Of a stretch of 64,000 nucleotides of DNA, positions 14,195-28,815 are shown piece by piece. Position 1 is the first letter of the stretch. Each line of letters opens with the position of its first letter. The notes beneath the pieces are model-generated. The model had not been told where the DNA came from. It saw only the letters and a list, made by a program, of their open reading frames with translations, and did not search any database. Both the position numbers and the translations under genes were made by a program. Source of the stretch: Promerops cafer (Eukaryota; Chordata; Aves; Passeriformes; Nectariniidae); NCBI GenBank assembly GCA_013398275.1, contig VZSE01009546.1, positions 759,076 through 823,075 on the forward strand. The letters run 5' to 3'.

Positions 14195-14260
14195 CTTGTA
14201 AACTTAGATGCCTAAAGTTAGGCTCCTAAATCCATATTAAGGAACCTACTTCTTTGTGGC
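14195..14260. repeat. Possible old interspersed repeat with short palindrome
   Basis: ACTTAGATGCCTAAAGTTAG followed by GCTCCTAAATCC resembles a motif I associate with old repeats in reptile genomes. The core CCTAAAGTTAGG (14,211-14,222) is palindromic. The family is not identified. Confidence 0.3.
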
Positions 14261-17200
14261 TACATCTGAACTCAAACTGCAATCAATGCAATCTCACCTT
14301 CTTACAAATATTTTTATTTTATCCATGTGCTTGTATATGGATTTAGAATTTATTTTTTTTTTAGGAGACATGGTTCGGTCACTTTGGATTATTATTTTGT
14401 TTGATCCTTCTTAATCATAAGAACATGATTTCTGCAATATGGAACAGTTTGGTCAACATACTTTAAACTTCCTCTGGTAGATTTAGATTACAGTTTCAAA
14501 TTATTCTTTGAACGCTTCAACATCTGCAAGAAATACTTACAAATTGCAAGAGAAAATGGAAAATATGTCTTTTGATTTTTCTCCTTTCTTTGGTTATTAA
14601 AGACAAGCTTATTGTGGAATTGAACCATTCTAAAATCAGAATGCTGTAGAAAGCAGTCATCTGCTTCCTTAAAGTGGTTGTGATATGGTGTTGCATGCTC
14701 TAATATTGTTCTTGCGTGTTCTTAGTTTCTACATCTCCTGTACAAATATTTCACATGGGAAAAAATTCTGATAACACTGTTTCGTGTCTTTTAAATGGCC
14801 AAGTTGGCATTTTTTGATGAAAGAAAGATGCAGAAGTGTCTCTGATTGTCTCTGTAATTATCAGTCTTAATTTGGGGTTTCCTTTCTTCATGTTGCTTAC
14901 AGCACTGAGACCTCTATCAGTGTTTTGCAATCCAAGAACAATGTTGCTTCAAAAAGACCCTGGAACTCCTGTTGGGTTATTATAATAACTTATTCCAAAT
15001 CTTCAATTAGATTCTTCAGAACATGATGTTGTCTTGTTTATTATTTAAAACAAAAGAGACCAAGCCAAATGCTTTGAGTTTATTTGTCAGTAAGACGTTC
15101 TTGAATATTTTTTTGGTAAGGCAATACATGTAAAGAGCTATTATATCAGCTGTTCTTTAGCATAGCTGCAGTCCAAACTCCACAGAACTTCAAGTAGTTC
15201 TTGAAAGTTGTGCCAATGTGGAAATAAAAAACCTCAAATATTTAAGAATACAAGCCACAACCAACTGATCTATTTCTTCCTCCAGATTCATTGATCAAAT
15301 TCTATTAGATACACAGATGTGAAGCTGAATTAATTCGGTGATGAATCTGGCATTCTGCTAATAAATATAGTATGAAAAATTGGCAACACAGAGATTAATA
15401 CGATAGAGGCTTAGCACTGCAGAGTCTTTGGTCTTAAGCTATACATATGTAATTGAGCTCCTAATTTCAGGAAGAAAGCCAAACTATATGTCACACTGCT
15501 GTTATATCAGGACATGATTTAACCAATATTTTTGTAAATCTTTTAATCTCAGTTCTTAAACATTTTCTTTGGGAGAATATTTCTGGGAGGCTGTTACCAC
15601 CCATCCCTCCAGAGCTGAAGCTCCCTTTAATTTTATTTAAGTGTGTTTTGAGTGCAACTTCTTGCTTAAGCAGTGCTTTGACTGTTGTGGTGTAATTTCA
15701 TTCACCTCTTTCCTAAAGGCCATGATGAGAGGCTTCTTTCTTTATTTTTTAACCTCAACTTCCTCCCCCTTGTTCATTGTCCATTTATACCACCCACATC
15801 CATCTCTTTGAACTAATTCTCCCCTTCTTTCCTTCCTCTTCCTTCTGCCTTTATTTTTCTATTTAGACCATATGCCATTCAGACCCTCCCTGAAAGTCTC
15901 CTACTTTGTTTTTGTACATCACTGGGTACGAAATGGACTATTGTTTTCTGCTTTCCTTGATGCATTTAATTGAGAAAATGTTATTTTATTCTGAGGAGTC
16001 AGGTAAAACAAATGCAACCTCAGCCTACATATGAGGACTCACTTTTGAGCAGCAGGAAGCCTGCACACCAAACAGAAGCCACGCAAGAACGCTGGTATGC
16101 ACATCATTGCACAATGGCACATCAGCCAAAGACTTCAGATCTTCTTAACAAACAAATGTGCTACTTCCAAGACAAACAAGAAAAAATCAGACTATTAATA
16201 AATTTGAGAAAAACAGATAATTTGTCAATCAACATGGAGAAGAATACACAACACTTCCACTAAACACAGTGAGACTGAGTTGTTTGTTGCATGTGGGTTC
16301 ACCTACATTCAAATTGTGTTGAATGGCTTTGTCAATGTTCGTGGAGAGGGAGTTTCCTGAACTCATAGAAATAGAGGCATTTTCTTCTGGGTTTACTAAG
16401 TGAATATGGAATCAGTGTCAGATCAGACTAGAAATACAGACTAGAATTGTAAAAGGCTGTTGTGCTAAACAGAGGCAGGATTTTGATATAGTATAGAATG
16501 CACATCTGCCAGCTGGAGAAGTTCCACCAGAGGCACCTATGTGTCTTACTCTGAGTCAGATGCTACACTAAACTGACCAGTGATAAATTCCTGCAGCATA
16601 TCCACATGGAAAGCCCAGGTGTAATGGGCTGGACATATGGCTTGAATCAATGATGTACATATGTTCAAGCACCTCCTATGAAGGCAACTGGAGTGTGGAA
16701 AGAGGAAGCAATGGTGATCCAAGAAAGCACTTCTAGGACACCCTAAAGGCAGGATTGATTGAGTGCAACCTTCTGGCAAAATCTTTTGAGTTCTTTGCCA
16801 GAAAGATACAGCAACGGATCATCAAGGTGAGGGAAGACATAGGCCTCTTTGAACAAAAGCAGATGCTGTTGGGCAGGATAAGCATGTGGGGGGTGGGGGG
16901 TAAAGCAGATTTTGTCAGCAACAGCAGCAGCAATAGATCATTCCATGCAGATAATGAGTGGCATGGTGACAAGCATGGTAAAAAGTAGTTATCCTTCACA
17001 GGCCTCTACAAGCTTTAGTCGCACCCATTGAGTTTGACTCACCCATTAACTGAACAGGACCGCCTTCCTTCACTTGGAGGGACAAACTGTGAGTGATTCA
17101 AGTTTCACACACATAAAAAATATCTGGGGTGAGATATTTTGGTGTGTTTTTTTTTCCTTTCACTTTGATATTGAAGCCATATTCAAAGGAATATTAAAAC

Positions 17201-20200
17201 AAACTGAACTCAGAAAAGCAAAACTTTATTCTAATAAATTAATCATGAAAATGCAAACATTTTATCTTTATGACTCCTATCCTTTTTCTTTAATTTTGGT
17301 AACCTTGTCAAGGCCTCTGATCTCTCTGTGTTATTCTGCTAGTCTTCTAATTGTTAAATCTGTCATCTGTCAGGTCTTATGCAGCCTGGGTATATCAACT
17401 AGTTGCTGATTTTAATGACATTCATATCTTTGTTCCTGGAAACTTTATTCCAGGTGGAAATCTTCCCAGAAACCATGGAACAAATGAGAAGGGAAGTTGA
17501 CCTACCTACCCCAGAGACCTCTGCAGCTCAGGACAGAAGTAGCCTGGAGAGGTTACATAACTTGGTCTGTGCTTGCATCTTTTGAGGGCGTGGCTAGAGC
17601 CCAGCTGTGTAAAACAACATAGGTGGGGTGAGTGCTTCCCTAGACATCTAGGAAACTGCCCTTAAGTCCTCTGGCTTTTAGCTAAGGCTCTAGAGACACA
17701 GTTTTTCCCACTACTGACTATAGAAGGGGCTCAGGGTGATTATCGCAGACTTTCATGTCTGCCAGTCAGATACCAAATGTAGAACAAAAATCTGTGGGGG
17801 TCTGAACTTTCTGAAATGGAGCTTCCTAGACTTCCACAGCCCCGCTATGAACACCAAAAGCTGTCTCCTCCTTGGCAAGACACAATGCTTAGTCAGAGCT
17901 CATAAATTTAACAAAGAATTCCTGGAAGTTTCACAGGTACCACTTACCTTCTCAATATGCATTTTGTAAAATAAGGAGTGGCATCTCTCTCCATCTGTTT
18001 TTGGAAGGAATGGCTCAGTTGATAATGACAACTTGTGGTCTGAGTTGCAGTTCTTTATTTGCTGTTGACTGTCACAGACCTGACAGAGTGCTCAGCAGAG
18101 CACATACCTGCACAAGATAAAAGACTCTTTTCTCTTTTACATGTTCCAGGACAGCTTTTTTGATCTGCTCAGTGGCTGCAATTAGAGTCAGGCTAAGGAG
18201 ACGATCTATCCCACTCACATCATACAAAAAATTCAGCACCTGACTAAAGGCCATTAAACCTCCTTCAATTCCTTCAGGGATCCAGCAGCAAAACTAGATT
18301 TTTTTTTTCCTTTCAATTACCATTCATGTTGCTTGAGAAGTCCCCTTCAGAGTAGGAGAAAGAACCAAAAAGGAAAGACATATTCAAAATTTCTGCATTT
18401 TTATCTGTCTTGTTGGGAAAGTAAGGGAGTGTTCTGTTCTGAGAGCATCTGGGCTTTAGCAAACTGCAGGTGACAGTTTTGCAGTTTTCTGGCTCATCTA
18501 TGCAGTCAGCAAGTCTCCTAGCTTTATATCCTTATACCATCTGATCCTTGTAAGCCCTCATATCTCTTCAGGGCATGAAAGCCCATTGAGATGAAACCAC
18601 TGATTAAATGAACAGCAGCAATAGGAAAAAACTACAGCGTTACAATGAGATTTGAAGAAAAAAGAGAAACTTTGAGCAAATACTATTGCACTTCCCTGTG
18701 ATGCTCATCTTTGCTGCAAGTAGGTAAGTAGAAGCTCAGTAACTACAACAGAGAAACAAAAATCTATGTGGTAGTTTCAGACTACTATTAGTGCCACCTA
18801 CCTACTTTTCCTCTTTGCTAGTCTTATTTACAAATTTCCACAAAAGGATTGGGTTACAGTTTCTGCCTCCACCATATAAGGGTGAAAAACAAAATAAATG
18901 TGATTATTATTTGAAAAATAGAAAACCTTTCTCAAAACCCATATAGTCAAGAGCAAAGCAACCCCAAGAATTATATATAGGAAGCTAGAGTGCAGATGAG
19001 ACCACAAAACTTACGAAGTGCATCAGGAGGAAATCAGTACATTACCTTCGAAGATCCTTACCTAAAGCTCTAGCTGGCCACACTCACAAAGTTAAGTACC
19101 TTTTTTCAAAGGCAATATTTAAGCATTATGCCTAATTTATAAGTACATGCTGAGGATCTCTTGAGGTGAAGTGTTTAAAGAAGCGAATCCATTAGGAACA
19201 CAACACCTGAGTGGAGTTTAGGCTAAATTTAAGTCCAAAATTAGTACCCAAAAATTTTCCTTGGCTGGTGCCTGGCCCTGAAGGCAATGTGAACTTCACA
19301 GTGTTTGGATTTGCTCTAGTTCAAGTTAGGATGAGGAACTGGGCACCTTGCTTACTAACCTGGTAGGAATCCCAAATCAGTCTTGACTCCCCTGATGGAT
19401 TCTGTAGTAAGTGCTTAGCATTTCTTGCCCCTTGAATGAGTCCCTACTGGCTGAGCTGCCTGACTCAGATCACAACCCACAGAGTATGCCCAGGAAGCGC
19501 TAATAAAATCAAGCTGCCAGCAGCATCATGAGAAGCTGTGCTTCGATTTTAAAACCCCAGGGCAAGGCAAAATGAATGCACTTTTTCCCATTAATTAGCC
19601 CATGCAGCAGGAATAGAGTCTACAGCTCAGTACATCCCACTCCCCTGGTTCAAGGGCTTGAGGACACTGAACTGGGACAGGAGCTACACAGCAGAGAGAA
19701 GGAAATTTGCTAGCTCTGCAGCTGTTAGGCTGTAAGCAGATGATTTCTTTTATTGAAAATACTGTATCCTGCTTATTCTTCCAAAGAAAATCAGCAACAG
19801 CCTTATACTGGAGAGAGGACACAAATATGCAGTGCACAAGTGGCCACAAATGCCTAGGCTGGGCTGCTTGCACCCCAGGGACAGGCAGGATTTCACACAG
19901 GCCTGCTCAATGTTTCCTGGGCCGGTGGATAGGTTTTGATCCCGTCCTGACATACCTAATCTTCTCCGTGGGCTGTACAGAATGCTAAATTCTGTTTCCA
20001 GGGAGAGTTCTCTTGAATTATGATCAAATTGGATAACTTTGTCATTTTTGCAGCACCCTATAGCCAGACCCAGCTGTATAAATAAGCACAGCTTGGCAGA
20101 AGTCTGTATAACTTCACTGATCTATGTCTGTTTAGGTTTTGGCCTTAGAATAATGATTTATTATTTGGTATCTTAGCACCTATTTTCATGGGCAACAGGC

Positions 20201-23200
20201 CTGATTATTCATACAATCAAGTGGATATTTTTAAAGTCACTCTTCAATTGTAATCAGTATTTATTTTTTACATTCAGTGCATACAAATTGCTAGCAGCTT
20301 TAAAACCACCATAATACAGTCATCTTGATCTTTGATGAAGAGTTCTTAATGCTCCAGAATTTTGTGTATGAACCAGAACAGGAAACAGTTTTCCAGGAAC
20401 AGAGCAAATAACTAATCCATCATTTGTATATACAAATAGTATGTTCATTATACCTCCCTCTTCAATCTATTTGACTACTTTAATTTAAAGTTATTAAAAA
20501 AAAAAAAAAAAAAGAGAAAGCACAGTTGACAAAACAAAGCATTTGTCTAAGTTGATTACTAAAATCTGTGGAAATTTTTGTGTGTACAACATGAATTTAA
20601 ACATGTCAGAATTTAAGCACATAAGTCATAGAAACCCCTTTGGATTCAGATTCTAGTTTAGGAATAAAATTATTAAAGTATAATTATGTGGCAGAATTAT
20701 GCTGAACACAACTGAGAGTTATCGAGGATTGAATTGCTTGTCTTTCTCCACCTTGTCCTCAGTCAAGTGGCAGGAAACAGCTGGCCAGAATTTTTTAGTG
20801 TCTTTAATGAAGTGAATACTTAGTTGTTAGGATTTGGTGATTAAATGAACTACGACTAATATTCCTGTGTGGATTTACTGAAATATGATTGTCCTGAAAA
20901 GAAGGCAACTCTCTATGTGAGATTTAGTTAGGGAGCAAACTTATACAAATGTTTAAATTACGGAAAAAATTCATAGGCAGTTCTATTTCTTAGGGCTATT
21001 AACAGTATTACAGGACTCCTTAAAGACACTGAACCAAGCCACAAATTAACTGATTTATTTTGATGTCTCACTTAACCAAGTACATACAAATGCCTAAAAT
21101 AAGTAAATAAGTTAAGTGAATTTTTCTGCTGTCAGGACCCTCTTAATGTTCTATTGTAATATAAAGCTCAGAGAGTTGTTCCAGAGTGGTGGTAGGTTAA
21201 ATAAAGTTCTTCAGAACAAAATTGTCAAGCTGCACAATATAGAATTCTCAATACATAGGAAACTCATCCTGATGTTGGTAGTTTAGGTATAACAATGGGC
21301 ATCAAAAAGTGACCAAAAGTATTATGTTGGACATTTTGCATCTGTTTATGTTTTACTAGAGGAGATGTAAGATCTTCCAGATTTACTTTCATCATTTGGT
21401 ACTTACAGTTGATCTATATTCCAGATTTGCCTAACAAGAAATATTCACTTTGTGTGAATTCACCCTCCCTCTTAACTACAGTTATAATCATTTCATAATG
21501 TATGCCATGAACTAAGTATTTTTTGTCAAATGATCAAACCGGACTTGCCATTCTTTTGCAGGAAAGAAAAAAAAAAGAGAGAGGAGAAATAATGCAAACA
21601 AGCAAACAAACGAACAACAACCAAAAAAAACCCAGGGTAAACTGAGTTCAACTAAAACACCAAAATGCTGTCAAGTCACTTTGATATCCAGTCACATGGT
21701 TCTGACAGGAATTTCATTCTATAAAACAATATATTGCATAGTCACATTTGTTCAGATTATTGTTTAAAGGCACTAGTAAAGCTATTTAACAAGCAATCTC
21801 AACAAATAATAGCATACATAAACAACTTTATCTGTCATTGACAAGTAAAAAGGGTTAATTTGATTGACTATATTATCCTTCTGAAGAATTGAAATGCTCA
21901 TAGCATTAGCCACTTCACTTTCTAGAGCCAAGAAAGGGTTTGAAAAACTCAAATTCTTTTAATCACGCCTTTTAAATATGAAAAAATAGCTCAATTCACA
22001 ATTCAATTTCATCCACATCTCAATTAAATAAAAGAGAGATTTTCTGACACTACCAGTGAACTTTTAGTAAGGTCTAAAAGTGTGAACTGGCATAACCACT
22101 TGACTTTAATCAATTGACAGAAGTCTAAAGGGTCACATTTAGCTACTGCATGTTATGCCTCAGGTTTGGTAGGGGTTTATTGCTTAACCTGAAATAGTGA
22201 AGAACTCAATTGTATCAGTAACAAAGCAGACTGTAATAAAGTGATTGAAAAATAATAAGGTCAACAAATTCCAGGGGAAAAGCACAAAATACTGTATCTG
22301 ATTGGTCTTATTTTTTTTCCCTTTTGCATTTCTCAAGGCTTCCAATATTCTGATGATATCTAAGAAACTTTTTAACAGTATTTGAATTTTTGTACGCATT
22401 GCTCAGCTGCTGTTATTTTTCATTTTTTGCCTATAAGTGGATATTGTAACAGCATAACCTAAACATCCACAATACTTGCTAGGATCTTCGAAAACCTGAT
22501 GTTTAAAATACTAATAATGCCTAAAGAGAGGAACCTCTAATATCTAGGGGTATTCAAGGAAAATGTTATAGTGCATGCTTATGAGACATCTATTATTTAA
22601 TAATTTTCCATCTTTTTTCTTTTTTTTTTTTTTTTTTTAATAAGGCTGTCAAAGGCAAAATAAACAGCTGCCTGAGGCAGGGGATTGTTAAAGGAATGCA
22701 CTTGGGAGCGTGAAAGTGAAACCGAGACCAACTCTGCTGCAAATGATACAGTCCCAACCATCCCATCCCTCTGGATGGAGCAGCTTTTGGATGCTTGCCT
22801 TCCCAGAGCTGGGCCCCAGTTCCCCTTGTCAGGCACAAGCTCCTTAGACTTGGGAAGGCAAAACTGGATTTCCCCCTGGACCTTAGTCAGACCAAATGAA
22901 CATCCTTGGGCATCTTGAAGAAATCCTCCAAATTTCTTCTGTGAATTCCTGCACATTTTAGATCTCTGCCCTTTTGCATTTGTTTTTAATGCTACCAAAC
23001 ACGATACTGCCCTCTTCGAGTCCAACCTTCTTTCAGGAGCAGGGGTTTTGCTCAGCCTAAGACTGCTGTTTTCCTAAGACTTCAGTAGAAAGAAAGACAT
23101 CTCCAACTAGGAGAAGACAGCTTCACCCCTGGATGCTACATCCCTCAGTCCCTGTCTGAGTAGAGGGTATAAGCACCAATAACCAGAGGTTATTGTCCCA

Positions 23201-26200
23201 TGCAGCACAGTCAGGCACTCATAAGGTCAGATAAACTACTCCTAAATTTGTCTTGCTTATTATCTCAATGTTTCCTGTACCCAGACAACCCTTTTTTAGA
23301 ACATATGAAACCCTATTATACAGTGTCAAAGAAGTCCAACACATGGCTCTTGGCAAGACAGGAGCATATTACAGTAAGAAATTTTTAACTGTAAATTCAC
23401 AGCCTGCCAGGCTCAGGCTTGTTCAAGAGCATTTCAATTGTCTTCCTAAAATTGGCATAATTTTTAGACAGTGGTGCCCTCCTGATCTGATACATAAATT
23501 ATTGAGATTGATGTTGTTTATATAGTATAATAGACTTTTTTAGACCTGTTGGTTGAAAATAAATGCTTTGATGTAATTCTCTTTTTATTATAAATACTGA
23601 TCAAAAATTAGCAAACATTCTGAAACACAGCATCTGAGGTCAAAATGTGCTGGTAATTTGCATAAGAATCAATCCCCATTATGCTAGAGAGACATGTCTG
23701 TGCACATGTGTGTCAGCATTTGTGTAAAACACCAGAAGAAACAGCAATACATGTATACGTACATGAAAAACAGAGATCTGAATTCTTGCCAGTGTGACTA
23801 CTGATCAGCATAGTTGTGAACTGCAAATTCCATAAAATTTTACTTCATATGATTCCCTATTTTCACATTCCCTTCTTGGACCTCATCAAGTGTTAGATGT
23901 TTGTTAGTTTATGTACATTATGTCAGGTCTTATTTCTCTGGAGTAGCTGAAAGGAAGCAAGAGAAAAATAAATTCTCCTCTAACATATAGCCTTTCTGCT
24001 GCTAAGTTCTTGGGCTTGTTTTCCTTTCTAGGAGTACTTTTTGGTGGAAAGAATCACTGACTGACTGACCAACTGACTCAAGAAAACCATTAGATACACT
24101 ATGAATGCTTTGGCAGGACTAACACATTTGTCAGTTTAGCCCTGACTTGTCCATATCCCTTTCCCATTTAGGAAGACGACAAATTAACCAAGGCGCAAAT
24201 CCTACAAATATTAATGTAAATCAGTAACTTTAGACTTACAAATGGCTCAGTGCCTGCAATGACACTAGCTATATGCACACATTCTTGTACAGATATGGAA
24301 CTCTGTATGTGTAAATTTAGCATGGAGCCTTGCTGCAATCAGTTAGTTACAGCGTATTGCAGCACTAACTGTTGGAAGAAACAGAAAGTCTCCAAATAAC
24401 TACAGCCAGTAGTTGCAGTCCTAGAAACTCTCACGTCTGAATAACATCAACATCACAAATTCTCATGCTGGATTTGGCAGTCCTCACTCAAATAAGGTAA
24501 ATTACTTCACCAACACAACTGCTTATGCAATTCCCTGCTACACTTTTTTCCATCTTCAGCCTAAAAAAAGGACATATGAAGAGAGAGAACATATACCTCT
24601 GTGTATACATATAAACATACAAAGCACATATATGTGTACATTCACACACACACACAGACATATATACATTTAAACAATCATAGTATGGATGAGTGACAAA
24701 AAGCCACTTGTGTCATCCTGTTCTAGCTCTTGCCGCTTCATTCAAGAATCAAGTTTAAACAAAACACTGGGGCTACAAGGCCAACCATTCAAAAGTTAGG
24801 AGATCCACTAGTGAAGGCTAGTTTTTGAAACAGTGCCTCATTCTGAGAGATCTGTCTATTCAGCAGACAATCAAGTGGAATGATGAGGCCTAAGGAAGAA
24901 AAGAGATAATCACTTCTTTGTTTCTCAGTCTGACAAAAATGTTAATCATATGAAACACTTCCAATTCTCACATTGTGGACTACAGCACTGGAATCTGAAT
25001 TCCAGCAGAAGTTTTTCACCTGAAACAAGGGAATAATCAGCAGTGATTTTGGTCCCACTGATATAGGGAATAAGAGATATACACTGCCAGTGACATCCCG
25101 ATTATTTAGTAAGTAGAAGAGGAACTCTGAAAAACAGAAATCCTGGGTCCTAGACCAGGTCCTGAAAAATGATGTGTTTTGGTGGCCGTAGACATTTCAC
25201 GGTCTTTTCTAACCTGTCATTTTCCACTTTTGTCTTTTCCTCTGGACAAGCTGTTCTCACCTCTCTTCCTATTTTTTTATTGTTTCTACTGCTTGACCAT
25301 GTCTATTTTTAGCCATGTCTAAAAACTGGCTTTTTTAGAGCCAGTTGCCTCCTCCTTCAGATCCCAAGTCCTGCAGACATCTGGCACTGTCCCAGTTCTG
25401 CTCTCCATTCAGACTTTGATGCAAGGCTGATTAATCTGTCCTTCTTCAGACTGCTCTGAACTGATATAGATAGCAATGAAGGAAGAATGAGAGCAGAAAA
25501 AGAGACTGTATTCTTGCCCTCCCTTCTAGAGTTACTGAGGCACATAAGAGAAACAATTATAAGGAATGACATGCTTAGCTCTTCTCTGAGATTGCCAGCC
25601 TTGAACATACACACTACAGATAAAATCTACAAATAATTAAACTCTAAGCTATTATATCAATTATACCCAGTGATAACTCTGCCAAATAGGTGTGTATTTT
25701 TACAGGGAAAGAAAAAAATGCACCTCCTTTTGGCCTCAAAATACCTCCTTCTTAAATTTAGATCACTTACTGTAAAGCAGTTTATTCAGTAAGGTCATGC
25801 AGATTTTTAACATTAGCAAACCAAACAATTTCTCCCTGTCATTCCTGGAAACAGTTAAACTGTTTTGTTGAAGCTTTCTTGTTATATAAAAGCAAGACAT
25901 GCATTGCGAGGCTGACATCAGTCATAAAAAATTCTTGACTGAAGGATTACAACAATAAGAACCACACCAGAATCTTATATAAGAAAATGTTATCCATCTT
26001 TAAATAGGGATCTTACTTTTAGCTCCATCTGCAGCGTATATATACATACAAGCATTCATTGAACATTATCTATTTTTAACAATCTGCTAGCATTGTTATT
26101 TTGCATGAATTTCAAAGTTTTTTCTGTTTACCTGCATTTGCATGTAATCACATCAAATCCATGATCTGTTTCTCTTGTTAAATTCACATAAAACTCATCA

Positions 26201-27534
26201 GGCCAAAATATCTGAACAAATTCACCAGTCTCTTTTGAGTAACATGTGTGACTATTTTCAACCAAGGTATTCTTTATACTCATGTAAAAATGTAAATGCA
26301 TTTAAAATTTCTGAGATGGAAATTACTAGAACATCTTACCATGCTCCAAGTCCCTCTTCAAGGTCATATATTGAATGGACTTGTTGAAATCCTGCTGCAC
26401 ATAGTTACTTACCAGTGCAAAGCCTGACTTACTGACAGTTTAAAAAACAAAGAAAGAAAAACATCTTATTTAGAAGAACTTTTTCTCAAATTCTTATAAA
26501 GTCTATCCCATTCTCTTTATACATTGCAATAAAGCCTGAATAGTTGCATAAAGAATATCTTAATTTTTATCTTCATTTTTTGGTTTCCTTACACAGGATT
26601 CTTGTAGGAGAACCTTACAGAGTATAACAAAAGTTGCAAGCATAAATCTTAAATGAATTGATGGAAAGCCTAATCTCATTATGGTTTATCTATTATACCT
26701 CTAAATGTGTTTACATTCTTAGATAAAGGCAACTGTATTCCCTTAAAGTCAACTCGTAGATCCCTCTGTATTGATTCACAGATTATTAGCATATTTGAAG
26801 AGATTAATACGTTTAACATGTAACCATGTAGAGCTACAGTAACGTGATGTCACATTTGCAGTGTAAAAAAAATTTTACAGATATATAGTTTTCCTTTAAC
26901 TCGGGCATTGCCAATGGTATGTTACAAGTTGATAGTTCTGTCTCAGCAAATAGACAAATCCTGGCTGAACATTATAAAACTCCGATTTTGATAAAACTGG
27001 TTTCCTCCTGCACTCTCCTGCATATAAACAAACCACATTTCTCTTGAGAGTGTTCTCAATATTAGAGAGCACTCAGAGAGAAAGTAAAGGAAGGCCACAA
27101 AAAATGCCCTTCTTTACTCCCCACATCAAAAAATTGCTGTGATGACTAATACTGTCTAACAAGGAACAAGAAGTCTATCTCTACCACTGGTAGATGCTGT
27201 TCCAGAAATATCTGATGGCTTCGACAGATGAGGTGAAAAGAAAGCAGTCAGGATAAGCTCCCAACAATAAGCACAGTCCCAGATCCTCACATCTGACACT
27301 ACCTAAAGTATCAGTCATTCACTTCAGTTAATGATGTACACAAAATACCAGATTCTTACTGAGGATCATAAGTGGTAAGAGTTAGCTACAGCACAACTTA
27401 TTTTTATCTCTTCTTAAAAACGTGGAAATAGCATATGTAAGGAAATATCAGATCTGACATATTTTATATCATTTGATTCTCAACACGTTGCCCTTTAAGA
27501 GTGCTTGTGCCTCGCACATTTGCAAGGAGTGATT

Positions 27535-27565
27535 TCTTTCTTTCTCTCTCTCTTTCTTTCTCTCC
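27535..27565 (+). repeat. CT-rich (TTTC/CTCT) microsatellite
   Basis: A short pyrimidine tract of TTTC and CT units. Confidence 0.7.
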
Positions 27566-28669
27566 CACCCATCTCCTTCTCGCTTACATATGGGTCTTAC
27601 ATATGACCCCCACACATCAAATGCAATTGCCTGACCTGATCTGTGATGTACTAGCCAGCTGTGTCTGCAATCACAGACTGAGAAAGAAGCTATAACAATA
27701 AGAGATGGAGATGGAAGAGTGCACCACAGCAGATTTCTTACAGAAAAACCCAGAACACTCCCAGATCCAGATCAGGATAATAGCTTTCCTTGCCACATGT
27801 CCAACGTGCCTTGGAGGCATGATCATCACAGTCTTGGGTTCCAGAGGTAGCTGGAGTTTGGCCACTGCATGACTCAATTCAGGGAATCCTATGTATTACA
27901 GTACCAAAAAAATATACAACTAAAAAAAACCTCACTTAACTTATTTATTCTTTCAATTCAAGCAGTTCGTAGTGTGGATACCACAAATAATGGCTGTGGG
28001 ATCTTACTTTTATCCTCTTATCTGTATGTTGTACAATAAAGTAATTCTTTCTATGACCACACAGGGTTTATTTCACTGGACTTCTCTTAATTCTGTACAA
28101 AGGTGGAAATCCATGGTAGCAATTTTCCACCAGAAAAATGGCATTTTATGTTTAATTTTTAGGCTTGTATTCAATCATGCATTTTAGATTTTGAATTTTA
28201 GAACTGGCATACTCTTCTATTATCCTTAAATGCAAAAAATAGCTGATTCATAATGAAACAATATTAGAAACTGTTTTCCCATATTGATTGACGAGTGATT
28301 TCACGTATTTTAAAAGAAGCTGCTTCACACATCTGATTTTTTACAGCCTATCCAATATATACTTTTATTATAATATTCTAGTAACACTGAGATAATGGAA
28401 GAAGAAGACTGAAGCTGTATTATCCACTGAGTCACACAAGTACCTAATGCATTCATATTTAATATTCCTAGGCATTATGGAAGGGATTACAACAAAAGAA
28501 AGAAAAAAAAATGAGAGACAAAACGTAGATTTATCTGTTGTCCAATCCTTTCCTTAGCTTGAAAACGAGTTTACTATGGATTTACGCTGTGACTTATTAT
28601 CTTCAGAATCACAAACCCAAGCCTAATCCACTAATAAAAATAATATTATATGCATGCTACATTAAAATA

Positions 28670-28815
28670 ACTTAAGGATGAATTGTTCAACTTCACCAGG
28701 TTTTTTAGGACTGGATACAATAATAGAAATTGGACTCAGCTGCACGGATTTTCGAGGATATTATGGACCATATTTCCACGGACATTTTTATTGTTCCTAG
28801 TCCTCTAAAACATCC
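28670..28815. promoter_or_regulatory. Candidate conserved non-coding element
   Basis: A non-repetitive, balanced-composition block (GGATACAATAATAGAAATTG and onwards) within AT-rich surroundings. It is flagged on appearance only; conservation could not be tested. Confidence 0.15.

Noticed and set aside
16755..16988. 77-codon plus-strand frame (starting MIECNLLAKSFEFFARK)
   Set aside because: The N-terminal half looks protein-like, but I recognise no family. It ends in poly-Gly/Ser sequence and overlaps a minus-strand frame. It could be an old retroposed fragment, but this cannot be supported.
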